NCBI RefSeq assembly: GCF_003324565.1 | Contig: NZ_QOLA01000004.1 | Span: forward strand, 310,001-374,000 | Direction of reading: 5' to 3' | Length of the DNA stretch: 64,000 nt | DNA from: Streptomyces sp. SDr-06 | GTDB lineage: Bacteria > Actinomycetota > Actinomycetes > Streptomycetales > Streptomycetaceae | In this document: one piece after another, positions 16,767 to 25,854 of the stretch | How the letters are laid out: each line of letters opens with the position of its first letter | Position numbering within the stretch: position 1 is the stretch's first letter | The notes under the pieces: model-generated | Told to the model about the DNA's origin: nothing | Seen by the model: only the letters and a program-made list of their open reading frames with translations | The model's database searches: none | Program-made: the position numbers and the translations under genes

Positions 16767-19700
16767 TCAGTTGCCCCCTTGGTGCCGCAGCGTGACGGCC
16801 GGATCGGTGCGGCGCAGCGCGATCGCCGCGACGATGAGCAGCGGCACCGCGGCGACCCCGGCGAGCAGCAGCGCCACCCGCCCGGCCGGCAGCTCCACCA
16901 GGACGGCCGGGACCGGCTGCGCGGCCTGGTCGGTCAGCACGATCAGCGGCACCACCGCCCGGGTGAGCACCTCGCCCAGGGCGAGCCCGGCCAGCAGCGC
17001 GATCCCGATCAGGACGCCCTGTTCGGCCGCGATCAGCCGGGCGAGCCGGCGGCGCGGGGTGCCGAGCGCGCGCAGCACGGCGAACTCCTGGCCGCGTTCG
17101 CGCAGCGACCCGGCGGCGCTCACCGCGAAGCCGACCGCCGCGAGTGCCGCCGCCACGATCGACACGGCCGCGAGCGCGGACTGCGGTCCCGCGCCCAGCG
17201 GATCGTCGCTGAGCTGCCGGGCGATCTCCGCGCGGGACACGACCTGCGCGGGGTCGGTGTCGGGGCGGGCCTTCAGCGCCGCCGTGGCGTCGGCCGAGCG
17301 GCCCGGCGCGGTGGTCAGCCACCACTCGGTGGCGGCCAGACCGCCCGCGGGGGTCTCCTGGAGCACCCGGTTGACGGCGCGCAGATCCAGCAGCAGGGCC
17401 CCGCCGTCCATGTCGTTCGCGGTCGCGGCGCTCCCGCCCGGACCGACCGCCGAGCCGCCCGTGGTGGGCAGTTGCTTCAGCCGCTCCACGATCCTCACCT
17501 TGACGCTCTGGCCCGCGAGCGGCACCTCGATGACCTGGCCCACCTTGCTGCCGCTGGACGCGAGGAAGCGGTCGTCGGCGATGGCGGCGGGCATCGGGGG
17601 AGCGGCGTGTGCCCCGGTGAGCCGCACGGTGCGGGTGGGGGCGTCGTCCAGCCAGTCGGCGGGCGCCGCCACTCCCGTCTCGTACGCCACGGTCAGCGCC
17701 GTGTCCCGGGTGGCCGGGGTCAGGCTCTGCCCGGTCTCGGAGCGGCCGCCGCGCACCGAGGCGGTCCACCGGTCCGCGGCGGGTACGGCGACGGCGCTCT
17801 CCTTGCCGTCCCGGCCGGCCGCGTGCAGTCCCTCCAGGGCGAGCCGCTGCTGTTCGCCGGTCGTGGTGGGCGTCGGGAACCGCAGGTCGAGGCCGGTCAG
17901 GAGCAGGGGCCCGGCCGAGCGGCCGGTGGGCGCGCCCGCGTCGGCGGCCAGATCGACGGCGAGGGGGTGGCGCTGCCCGTCCGCGGGCAGCCTGCCGAGC
18001 CCGAGCCGGAACTGCATGCCGAAGCGGTCCTCCAGGGTCGCCGCCACCTCGCCGGTCAGCCCGCCGGGCGAGGCGCCGCCGGGGGAGGCGTCACTGCTGA
18101 GCCGCAGATCGAGCCGGATCCGCTCGGTGCCCCGGGGCAGTACGGCGCCGGCCGGGGCGTCCTGCTTCGGGGTGAGCGGGGCGAGCACCTTCCCGCCCGA
18201 GCGGCCCGCGAGGTCCTCGCGCAGCAGGAAGCCGTCGGTGTGCGCGGTGTCCAGGGCGAGCAGGGTGCCCGAGCGCCCGGCGCTCAGCGCCATCGAGCCG
18301 CGGGCGGCGGGGGCGACCGTGCGGACCCCGGGGACGGCGTCGTACGAACCGGCCTGGCCGAAGGGGCTGACGGTGGAGCCGAGCACCCGGATGTCGGTGC
18401 CCGCACGGAAGTCGGCCTGGTCGCGCTGGGAACGGTTCCAGGTCGCCGACTGGCCGAGGGTTAGCAGGCCCATCGCGACCGCGAGGACCAGGAGCAGCAC
18501 CGGGCCCGCGCCGCGCAGCGGACGGCGGCTGAACTGCCAGCCCGCCAGCGCGGTCGACAGCCCCCGCCCGCCGGCCGCCCGCCGCTCGGCGAGCCGGGCC
18601 GCGGGCGGCAGCAGCCGCAGCACCAGGACGGTCCCGGCGAGCAGCGCGAGCGCGGGGGCCGTCACGAGCAGCGGGTCGATGCCGAGCCCGCCCGAGGCGT
18701 CGGCGTTGATCGCGCCGGAGCCCGAGGTCTGCCGGTCGAGCTGCCAGTAGGCGACCCCGGCGATCACCAGGAGCCCGATGTCGGCGCCCGCCCGGACCGG
18801 CGCGGGCAGCGCTCCGGCGCGGCCGCCGCGGCGCAGCGAGCCCGCCGGGAGCGCGGGTGCCACCACCGCGAGGGCGCAGCCGAGCGCCACCAGCGCGGCG
18901 ACCAGCCACACGGTGGCGGTGGTGGAGGTGTCCAGGTGCAGCCCGGCCCGGGCGAGCGCGCCCTGCCCGGCGATCAGGCGGGTCAGCGGGCCCGCGAGCA
19001 GCGGGGCGACCAGCGCGGCCGGCGCCGCGAGCAGCAGCGCCTCGGCGGCCGCGAGCCAGGTGATCTGGCGCCGCGATCCGCCCCGGGCGCGCAGGAGTTC
19101 GGTCTCGCCGGACCGTTCGCTGCTGAGCAGCCGGGCGACCAGGAGCAGCGCGTACCCGGCGAGCAGAACCAGTTGGAGCGCCACGATCAGCAGGGTCGAA
19201 CGGGACACGAGCAGGGAGCGGTCGGCCCGGTCGAGGATCTCGGGCAGCGAGGTGACGGCGGTGGCGTTGCCGCCGAACGCGGGCTGTTTCGCCAGGGACT
19301 TGGGGCCGTCGGTGGCGGCCGAGCGGAGGCGGCCGATCCGGTCGACGTCGACGGTGGAGAAGTCGGCGGAGGCGAGCCAGGCGCTCTGGCCCGGGCTGAC
19401 CCGGCCGCCCGCGAGCACCGACGGGTCGGCGAGCAGCGGGCCGTAGGTGGTGAAGTCGAGCTTGCGCACGCCCCGGCCGCCGAGCTCGTCGAGGCGCCAG
19501 TACGCGTCGGAGACGTCAACGGCCCGGTAGACGCCGGTGATCCGGACGGAGACGGCCGGGCCGTCGAGCCGGTCGGCGAGCGCGAGCGTGGCTCCCGGGC
19601 GCAGGCCGAGCCGTCCCGCGGCGGACTCGGGCAGGGCCACCTGGATCTCCGGGCCGGAGACCGCCGCGGGCCAGCCGCCCGCGGTGAGGCGGACGCGCGA

Positions 19701-20108
19701 ACGGTCCACCGCGGCGAACAGGGTGAGGTCGGGGTCGCCGCCCCGGGCGTCCGGGGGTTGCAGGGAGCGCGGCAGGGCGTAGGGCCCGGACTGCGTCAAC
19801 TCCCTTGTGGTGACCGGGAGTCCGTCGAACACCGCACCGGCTCCGGCGCGTACGGCGGCCGCCGCGGCCTGCCGGTGGTCCGGCTTGACGTCGGCCTTGA
19901 CGACGAGGGCCGCGGGCGCGGCGGAGCGGGTGGCCAGCAGGTGGCGCAGGGCCGCGTCGGAGACCGATCCGGAGAACGCGGCGAGCGCGGCGAGCACCGA
20001 GGTCGTGAGCAGGACGGCGAGCAGCGCTGCGGCGAGCAGCAGCCGGTGTGCGCGGACGCGCAGAAAGACGAACCCCGGCACGCGGCCCCCTCGGCTTTTT
20101 CTGGCCAT
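16767..20108 (-). CDS. very large FtsX-type ABC transporter permease
   Basis: 1113 aa, longer than typical FtsX permeases. TM segment near 20-43, a large extracytoplasmic domain, then two groups of TM helices (about 300-480 and 980-1100) with a second large external domain between. A conserved-looking segment RGQEFAVLRALGTPRRRLARL precedes the last TM group, as in FtsX domains. First gene of a three-gene operon with the 906-aa permease and the AbrB-tailed ATPase. Pairing two unequal FtsX proteins suggests a heterodimeric exporter. Confidence 0.85.
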   Translation of the reverse strand: MARKSRGGRVPGFVFLRVRAHRLLLAAALLAVLLTTSVLAALAAFSGSVSDAALRHLLATRSAAPAALVVKADVKPDHRQAAAAAVRAGAGAVFDGLPVTTRELTQSGPYALPRSLQPPDARGGDPDLTLFAAVDRSRVRLTAGGWPAAVSGPEIQVALPESAAGRLGLRPGATLALADRLDGPAVSVRITGVYRAVDVSDAYWRLDELGGRGVRKLDFTTYGPLLADPSVLAGGRVSPGQSAWLASADFSTVDVDRIGRLRSAATDGPKSLAKQPAFGGNATAVTSLPEILDRADRSLLVSRSTLLIVALQLVLLAGYALLLVARLLSSERSGETELLRARGGSRRQITWLAAAEALLLAAPAALVAPLLAGPLTRLIAGQGALARAGLHLDTSTTATVWLVAALVALGCALAVVAPALPAGSLRRGGRAGALPAPVRAGADIGLLVIAGVAYWQLDRQTSGSGAINADASGGLGIDPLLVTAPALALLAGTVLVLRLLPPAARLAERRAAGGRGLSTALAGWQFSRRPLRGAGPVLLLVLAVAMGLLTLGQSATWNRSQRDQADFRAGTDIRVLGSTVSPFGQAGSYDAVPGVRTVAPAARGSMALSAGRSGTLLALDTAHTDGFLLREDLAGRSGGKVLAPLTPKQDAPAGAVLPRGTERIRLDLRLSSDASPGGASPGGLTGEVAATLEDRFGMQFRLGLGRLPADGQRHPLAVDLAADAGAPTGRSAGPLLLTGLDLRFPTPTTTGEQQRLALEGLHAAGRDGKESAVAVPAADRWTASVRGGRSETGQSLTPATRDTALTVAYETGVAAPADWLDDAPTRTVRLTGAHAAPPMPAAIADDRFLASSGSKVGQVIEVPLAGQSVKVRIVERLKQLPTTGGSAVGPGGSAATANDMDGGALLLDLRAVNRVLQETPAGGLAATEWWLTTAPGRSADATAALKARPDTDPAQVVSRAEIARQLSDDPLGAGPQSALAAVSIVAAALAAVGFAVSAAGSLRERGQEFAVLRALGTPRRRLARLIAAEQGVLIGIALLAGLALGEVLTRAVVPLIVLTDQAAQPVPAVLVELPAGRVALLLAGVAAVPLLIVAAIALRRTDPAVTLRHQGGN

Positions 20109-20274
20109 CCCCCTGAAATGTGTCCAGATGCTTTCAGAGGGCCTGGGCCAGGGAAACCGCTTGCCAACCGTTCTTGCCCGATCGTGATCGGAATGCGACC
20201 ACGGACGACCGAATTCCGGTCGGGAGGGCAGACTTCAGGGTTCCTTCGGGCAGCCGAAGGGTGTCCCGGGTGGC

Positions 20275-20679
20275 TCAGCCCTCGGAGTTGACCATCGAGG
20301 CGGCCGCGTACGTCAGGTAGTTCCAGAGCGTCTGCTCGTGCTCGGGCGACAGGCCGAGCCCGTCGACGGCGGTGCGCATGTGACGCAGCCAGGCGTCGTG
20401 CGCGGCCCGGTCGACCGTGAACGGCGCGTGCCGCATCCGCAGCCGCGGGTGCCCCCGGCCGTCGCTGTAGGTGCGCGGGCCGCCCCAGTACTGCATCAGG
20501 AACAGGGCGAGCCGCTCCTCGGCCGGGCCCAGGTCCTCCTCCGGGTACATCGGCCGCAGCAGCGGGTCCTCGGCCACGCCCTCGTAGAAGAGGTGGACGA
20601 GCCGCCGGAAGGTCTGCTCGCCGCCGACCTGCTCGTAGAAGGTCTGCTCCTGCAGCGTGCCGCGCGGAATCTCGGTCAC
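20275..20679 (-). CDS. glbO: group II truncated haemoglobin
   Basis: 134 aa from GTG 20679 (GAGG about 9 nt upstream); GTG 20688 is an alternative. [12 protein letters not shown] supplies the B10 Tyr, MQYWGGP is the typical group II signature, and RMRHAPF contains the proximal His. Group II globins bind O2 and are linked to oxygen or reactive-species chemistry near membranes. The gene is alone between the permease operon and a divergent methyltransferase. Confidence 0.92.
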   Translation of the reverse strand: MTEIPRGTLQEQTFYEQVGGEQTFRRLVHLFYEGVAEDPLLRPMYPEEDLGPAEERLALFLMQYWGGPRTYSDGRGHPRLRMRHAPFTVDRAAHDAWLRHMRTAVDGLGLSPEHEQTLWNYLTYAAASMVNSEG

Positions 20680-20847
20680 GTTGAACACCCTCGCAATGTC
20701 ATTCGGGCCTGCCCCAGGACGCCGCCGGGGGTCCAGGGGCCGTCCCCCGGGAAAAGCAGCACGCTTCCATGGTCTCAGACCCGGTGGCCGAGGACCGGGG
20801 GCGTAGGACCACTCGCCTCCCGGCGCCCGGCGCAGCACAGTGGACGT

Positions 20848-21822
20848 ATGAGCGCGGAGGTGGCACTGAGGCGGGCCCTGGTGCGCAAGATCGCGGCCGG
20901 CGGGGCGCTCGCCGACCCGGCCTGGCGGGCCGCGTTCGAGGACGTGCCGCGCCACCTCTTCGTGCCGTACTTCTACGAGGCCGGGCCCGGCGGCCCGGTC
21001 CGGCTCTGGGGCGAGGACCCCGACCCGGCCCGCCGCGAACGCTGGCTGACCGGGGTCTACGCGGACGTCCCGCTGGCCACCCGGATGCACGACGGCGACC
21101 TCGTCTCCTCCAGCAGCCAGCCCTCGCTCATGGCGGGCATGCTGGAGGCCCTGGAGATCCGGGACGGCGACCGGGTCCTGGAGATCGGGGCGGGCACGGG
21201 ATACAACGCGGCGCTGCTGTGCCACCGGCTCGGCGAGGCCAAGGTGACCACCGTCGACCTCGATCCCGAGATCACTGACGCCGCCCGGGCGCACCTGGCC
21301 GCGGCCGGGTACCACCCCGCCGTGATCACCGGGGACGGGGCACGCGGCGCTCCCGCCCGGGCCCCCTTCGACAAGATCGTGGCGACCTGCTCGGTCGGCT
21401 CGGTGCCGCACGACTGGCCCGCCCAGTGCCGCACCGGCGCGCTGATCCTGGCCCCGCTGGCCACCGGCCTCATCCTGCTGCGGGTGACCGGCCCGGACCA
21501 CGCCGAGGGACGCTTCCTGCACACCCCGGCCTACTTCGTGCCGCTGCGCGGTACGGGCGTCAGCGACCGGCCCACCCCGTACGCGGGCGGACTGCCGCGC
21601 GAGACCGTGACGAACGAGCTGTTCCGCTTCCTGCTCGAACTGACCGCGGGCAGCCTCGACCCGTACGAGGCGTACGCGCTGTGGCGCCGCGAGCGTCGGC
21701 CGGGGCGGGAGCGGTTCGGGGTGACCGTGGACGCCGGTGCCCAGTGGGCGTGGCTGGACGATCCGCAGGGGCCCTGCACCTGGCCCCTGCGGGAGTGGCC
21801 GGTCAGCCCCGGCGCACCGTGA
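20848..21822 (+). CDS. PCMT-like SAM-dependent methyltransferase
   Basis: 324 aa. SAM motif [15 protein letters not shown] near residue 112, preceded by [14 protein letters not shown], the substrate-loop pattern of protein-L-isoaspartate O-methyltransferases; TTVDLDPE is motif post-I. The C-terminal ~110 residues are additional to the core, so it may be a PCMT-like enzyme with another substrate (such as those modifying peptides). It overlaps the convergent FHA gene by 20 bp at the 3' ends. Confidence 0.82.
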   Translation: MSAEVALRRALVRKIAAGGALADPAWRAAFEDVPRHLFVPYFYEAGPGGPVRLWGEDPDPARRERWLTGVYADVPLATRMHDGDLVSSSSQPSLMAGMLEALEIRDGDRVLEIGAGTGYNAALLCHRLGEAKVTTVDLDPEITDAARAHLAAAGYHPAVITGDGARGAPARAPFDKIVATCSVGSVPHDWPAQCRTGALILAPLATGLILLRVTGPDHAEGRFLHTPAYFVPLRGTGVSDRPTPYAGGLPRETVTNELFRFLLELTAGSLDPYEAYALWRRERRPGRERFGVTVDAGAQWAWLDDPQGPCTWPLREWPVSPGAP

Positions 21823-23038
21823 TCGTCGTCCAGGCGCCCACGTGCACCCGGTCGCCGTCCTGGAGCGGCACCGGCACGTACGGCTGGATCGGCTCGCTGG
21901 CGCCGTTGACCGTGGTGCCGTTCGTCGAGTTCTGGTCGACGACCGCCCAGGTGCCGTCCGGCTGCTGCACGAGCACCGCGTGCTGGTGCGAGACGCCCGG
22001 GTCCTCCGGCGGCACCGACAGGTCGATGTCGGGTGCTTCACCGGTGGAGTGCCGGCGGCGGCCGATGGTGATCTGGTTGCCGGACAGCGGGCGCTGCTGC
22101 TCGGGCGAGTAGGCGGGCAGATTGAGCCCGGCGGCCTCGGGGCCGCTGCGCTGCATCATCGCCAGGAAGTAGTCCCGGTCCGGCCCGATCGTGATGGACC
22201 AGGCGGCGGGCGCGGGCGGCGGCACCGCCTGCGGCCAGTCGTCGCCCCGGTCCGGAGCGGGCTGCGGCCAGTCGTCACCGCGGTCGGGCGTGGCCTGCGG
22301 CCAGTCGTCGCCGCGGTCGGGGCCCGACGGGCGGCCGGTGCCCTGGGGCTGGGAGGGCGGCGGCAGCATCCAGTCGTCGTCGGCCTGCGGCTGCTGGACC
22401 TGCGGCGGCACCGGCGCCGCCTGCTGCTGGAACGCGGGCGGCGGCGGGGGCGGCCCGCCCTGCGCGCCGTTGAAGGCCGGCGGAGGCGGAGGCGGCTGCT
22501 GCTGGAACGGGTTCGGCGGCAGTTGCTGCGCGGAGCGCCCCGAGGGCTCGGCGGCCAGCGGCTCGGCGGGCCGGTTCACCTGCGAGGGCCGCGAGCTCTG
22601 GTACTCGTACGGGTCGCGCGGCGCGGGCGGCGGGCCCTGCTGGAAGGCGGGCGGCAGATTCAGTCCGGGACCGGGGCCGGCACCCGGGCCGGGGCCCTGG
22701 TTCGGGCCGGCACCCGGGCCGGGGCCCTGGTTCGGGCCGGAGCCGGGGCCGGGGCCCTGCGGGGGCATCGGCTGTTGCGGGGCCAGCGGGGTGTACGAGG
22801 TCGCCGTATTGGTGAGGAAGTTCCAGCGGCACTCCTCGCAGAAGGGCGCACCGGGCTCACGCGGGGTGCGGCACTGCGGGCAGAGCTCGGCCTGGGCGGT
22901 GGCGTTCGGATCCCCGGGGCCCGGGAAGCCGTACGCGGGCGGAGGCGGGGGAGGCGGCGGCACGGCACCCATGCGATGGCCGCAGATCTCGCACCAGTCG
23001 TCGGAACCCGACTGGTGTCCGTTCGGGCAGGTCGGCAT
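21803..23038 (-). CDS. zinc-ribbon, Pro-rich, FHA-domain protein
   Basis: 411 aa. Two N-terminal zinc-ribbon Cys pairs (CPNG/CEIC at 4-19; CPQC/CEEC at 53-71), then ~200 residues of Pro/Gln/Gly-rich linker with tandem repeats. The C-terminal FHA domain (about 320-410) has [16 protein letters not shown] and [10 protein letters not shown], the phosphothreonine-binding signature. Last gene of the signalling cluster. It probably reads kinase-generated phosphothreonine. It is not a GarA orthologue: the N-terminal ETTSV-type phospho-site is absent. Repeat instability in the linker is expected. Confidence 0.9.
   Translation of the reverse strand: MPTCPNGHQSGSDDWCEICGHRMGAVPPPPPPPPAYGFPGPGDPNATAQAELCPQCRTPREPGAPFCEECRWNFLTNTATSYTPLAPQQPMPPQGPGPGSGPNQGPGPGAGPNQGPGPGAGPGPGLNLPPAFQQGPPPAPRDPYEYQSSRPSQVNRPAEPLAAEPSGRSAQQLPPNPFQQQPPPPPPAFNGAQGGPPPPPPAFQQQAAPVPPQVQQPQADDDWMLPPPSQPQGTGRPSGPDRGDDWPQATPDRGDDWPQPAPDRGDDWPQAVPPPAPAAWSITIGPDRDYFLAMMQRSGPEAAGLNLPAYSPEQQRPLSGNQITIGRRRHSTGEAPDIDLSVPPEDPGVSHQHAVLVQQPDGTWAVVDQNSTNGTTVNGASEPIQPYVPVPLQDGDRVHVGAWTTITVRRG
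22230..22328. repeat. 33-bp tandem coding repeats in FHA gene (3 copies)
   Basis: Three units with period 33 bp (starting 22230, 22263, 22296) encode DRGDDWPQ followed by a variable Ala/Pro/Thr spacer. Confidence 0.85.
22681..22740. repeat. 30-bp exact tandem duplication in FHA gene
   Basis: Positions 22681-22710 and 22711-22740 are identical and encode [14 protein letters not shown] units; a partial third copy follows. Identity at DNA level implies recent slippage. Confidence 0.9.
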
Positions 23039-23192
23039 GGAGTCGCTTCCCCCTCTCGTCGTCCGGCCCGATGGGCCGCGGTATTTCGGTGGTTCTGTAC
23101 GTGTTGCTGTGTGCTGGTACTCGGTGGTGCTCGGCGCCCGTCGGGCGTGGCCGCGTGGTGCTCGGGTGCGGCCGGTCCTTGTGCGCTTTCTG

Positions 23193-24551
23193 CTACTTCT
23201 TGACGCGAACGGTCTTGGTCGAGCGCGTTTCGAGGGTCATCTCGTCCGCTTCCGCGACCTTCGCCTTCAGTCGCACAGTACCCGTCGCCTCGTCGACGAC
23301 GTCCACCACCTTCGCGAGCAGTTTCGCAGTATCGGCGTTCCCCGAGGCCGCGGCCAACTGCACCGCCCGGCCCAGCTTCGCGGTCGCGCCGTCGACATCG
23401 CCCGACTTGCGCGCATCGAGACCCTGTTGGATGACTTGTGCCAGTTCGGCCTGGCCCGTGTAGTGCGCGACCTGGGGGTTGATGGAGGTGGAGGCCGCCA
23501 TGTCGTCGGTCCACACCGCCCGCACCAGACCCTGCGACAGCACCTGGGGCGCGCCGCCCTCGCGGTCGGGCACGATCAGCGAGACGCGGGCGGCGAGCAT
23601 CTCCTGGCCCACCCCGGCCTCGGGCACCCGCACGCACACGTGGTAATCGCGGGACTCGTCGCCCCAGGAGCCGGTCGGGTAGTCCCCGGCGCGCGGGCCC
23701 GCCTCGGTGCGGCGGTCCGTCAACTCCTCGACGGTCGGCGCCACTTGCTTGACAAACATGATCTCCACGCCCACCGGGGTCCACAGGCGCAGGGCCACGT
23801 CCGCGACCTCCTTGCCCATCGCGTTCTCCATCATCTGCGTGAAGTCCGCGGCCAGGTTGGCCGGGTCGGCGACGATGTCGGCGGTACCGAGCAGGGCGGA
23901 GGCGATCGAGGTGACCTCCTTGACCTCCCAGTCGGTCCCCACGCCCCGGGCGTCACAGGTGAACCGCCCCGCGCAGGCCGTCAGGGCGGAGCGCAGGTCC
24001 TCCGGGCTCTCGTGCTCGTTGCGTCCGTCGGTCAGCAGGATGCCGTGCCGGATGGGCACGTCGGCGGCGGCGAGCAGCCGGTCGGCGAGCCGCAGCCAGG
24101 TGCCGATGGCGGTACCGCCGCCCGCGCTCAGCTTGCGCAGCGCCTCCTTCGCCTGGGCGCGCGTCCCGCTGTCGGCGGTGGCCAGGCGGCCGTTGCCCGG
24201 GTAGACCTCACGGGCGATGTGCGTGCCGCCGACGACCGCGAAGGCGACCCCGTCGCGCAGGGTGTCGATGGCGGCGGCCGTCGCGTCCCGGGCGTTGCGC
24301 ATCTTGGTCGGCGGGTAGTCCATCGAACCCGAGCAGTCCACCATGATCACCACGGCGGCGGCCGGCGGCTGCCCGGGTATCAGGCCCGGCGAGGCCGCGG
24401 CCGCCGTGAAGGGGGCGCCGCCCAGGGTGCCGCCGCCGGTGGAGGCCACGGTGACGATCGCGTTGACCTCGCGCCCGCCCTCCGGCAGGAACTCGTTCTG
24501 GTACACCTCGACGGAGAACTGCGGCACGTTCGACTTGGAGAAGTTGGCCAT
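23193..24551 (-). CDS. von Willebrand factor A domain protein (TerY-like)
   Basis: 452 aa from ATG 24551 with AAGGAG upstream. VWA domain from about 68 to 250: MIDAS DCSGSMDYPP, a conserved TAIGTWLRLAD segment, LLTDGRNEHE. The C-terminal part has beta-rich sequence, then a helical PQVAHYTGQAELAQVIQQGL segment and a charged end. Cytoplasmic; no signal peptide. VWA proteins near a PP2C and a Ser/Thr kinase recall TerY-P triads. Sits between the PP2C and FHA genes with gaps of 74 and 154 nt. Confidence 0.88.
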   Translation of the reverse strand: MANFSKSNVPQFSVEVYQNEFLPEGGREVNAIVTVASTGGGTLGGAPFTAAAASPGLIPGQPPAAAVVIMVDCSGSMDYPPTKMRNARDATAAAIDTLRDGVAFAVVGGTHIAREVYPGNGRLATADSGTRAQAKEALRKLSAGGGTAIGTWLRLADRLLAAADVPIRHGILLTDGRNEHESPEDLRSALTACAGRFTCDARGVGTDWEVKEVTSIASALLGTADIVADPANLAADFTQMMENAMGKEVADVALRLWTPVGVEIMFVKQVAPTVEELTDRRTEAGPRAGDYPTGSWGDESRDYHVCVRVPEAGVGQEMLAARVSLIVPDREGGAPQVLSQGLVRAVWTDDMAASTSINPQVAHYTGQAELAQVIQQGLDARKSGDVDGATAKLGRAVQLAAASGNADTAKLLAKVVDVVDEATGTVRLKAKVAEADEMTLETRSTKTVRVKK

Positions 24552-24625
24552 CGGACAAGGCTCCTTGAGGCTCCATGGACCTGAGGTGAAAGAAGTGAAC
24601 CAAGTGGCGCGATAGGGACGGAGGC

Positions 24626-25852
24626 CTAGTGGTAGGCGGATCCTGCCCCTTGCTGCTCCACCGCGAACGGCAGCACCGCCACTGTTACGTTGTCGTGGCC
24701 GCCGCCGTCGAGGGCGTGGCCGACGAGCACCTGGGCGCTGTGCAGGGGCCGTTCGGCGGCGTCCGCCGGGATGACGCGGGCCATCTCCTCGGCGGCCTCC
24801 GCGTAGTTCCACAGTCCGTCCGTGCAGACCACCACCACGCCGGAGCGGTCCGGCTTGAACGAGGCGGTGTGCGGGTCCAGTTCGTACGCGTCGGCCCCCA
24901 GCCACCCCGTGATGGCGTGCGCCCGCTCGTCGGCGTAGGCGTCGGCCTCGCTCATCAGCCGGGCCGCCACCATCTGCGCGGCCCAGGAGTCGTCCTCGGT
25001 GAGCCGCGCCGGAGCGATGGTGCGGTCGTCGGGCACCCAGTACGCACGGCTGTCGCCGACCCAGCCCACCACCAGGAGGCCGCCCGCCGAGACCGCCCCC
25101 ACCAGGGTGCAGGCCGGGGCGTTCTGGTGCCGGTGCGGATCGTGCTGCGGGGCCTGACCGGGGTCGGTGGCCAGGGAGTTGACGGCATCGGCGGCCGCGA
25201 GGATCGCGTCGTGCATGGCCTGCTGGGGGTGCGTGCCCTGGGGCAGCGCCGCGAGCAGCGACTCGTTGGCGGCGGTGGCCGCGGCCGCGGACGCCTCGTC
25301 GGGACGGGTCGCCGACGACACCCCGTCGCAGACGATCGCCACGACGGCGGGCGAGCCGTCGGGCAGCGCGGTCGAGGACACCGCGAAGGAGTCCTCGTTG
25401 CGGTGGTGACGGAGCCCGCGGTCGCTCACCGCGGAGACCGCTTCGAGCTCCTCCTCCATGTGGTCGCGCTCGCGCGGCTGGGCGTGCCCGCAGTTCTCGC
25501 AGTAGCCGTCGTCGTCGACCCGCCCGGCCCGGCACGCCACGCACACCTTGGCGCCCGGCACCGGGGGCCGTGCGACATGGGTGTCGGGGTCGGGCTCGGC
25601 GGCACGCGGGTCGGGCGCCGGGATCGGGTACTCCTCCGCGTCGGCCGCCTCGCCGGCCTCGTCCCGCTGTGGCGGGCTGGGGAGTTGGGGCTCGCGACCG
25701 GCGGCCGGGGAGGCCAGCTCGACCGTCGGATGGTCGAGCGGCGGCTCGGGCACGGCCGACAGGTCGTACCCGCAGGCCCCGCAGAAACGGTCCCCCGTCT
25801 CCAGCGGCTCTTCGCAGCCGGGGCAGGCGGCGAGCTGATGCGTCTGCGACAT
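24626..25852 (-). CDS. zinc-ribbon PP2C-family Ser/Thr phosphatase
   Basis: 408 aa. N-terminal zinc ribbons CPGC/CGAC (10-28) and CVAC/CENC (about 105-122) frame a Pro/acidic linker. A PP2C domain (about 135-400) follows: NEDSFAV, VAIVCDGVSSA, GWVGDSRAYW and GGHDNVTVAV metal-site motifs. It removes phosphate from Ser/Thr and presumably opposes the adjacent PknG-like kinase. ATG 25852 lies 2 nt past the kinase stop; GTG 25858 would overlap it by 4. Confidence 0.9.
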   Translation of the reverse strand: MSQTHQLAACPGCEEPLETGDRFCGACGYDLSAVPEPPLDHPTVELASPAAGREPQLPSPPQRDEAGEAADAEEYPIPAPDPRAAEPDPDTHVARPPVPGAKVCVACRAGRVDDDGYCENCGHAQPRERDHMEEELEAVSAVSDRGLRHHRNEDSFAVSSTALPDGSPAVVAIVCDGVSSATRPDEASAAAATAANESLLAALPQGTHPQQAMHDAILAAADAVNSLATDPGQAPQHDPHRHQNAPACTLVGAVSAGGLLVVGWVGDSRAYWVPDDRTIAPARLTEDDSWAAQMVAARLMSEADAYADERAHAITGWLGADAYELDPHTASFKPDRSGVVVVCTDGLWNYAEAAEEMARVIPADAAERPLHSAQVLVGHALDGGGHDNVTVAVLPFAVEQQGAGSAYH

Positions 25853-25854
25853 CG

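Noticed and set aside
14039..18750. Long plus-strand frames over the FtsX permease genes (918 and 659 codons)
   Set aside because: Antisense GC shadows: no domains, very high Arg/Gly/Gln/Ser, and the minus strand has clear permease sequence.
21803..23038. FHA protein as GarA, the known PknG substrate
   Set aside because: Far longer than GarA, has zinc ribbons and a Pro-rich linker, and lacks the N-terminal phospho-threonine motif. FHA domain only is shared.
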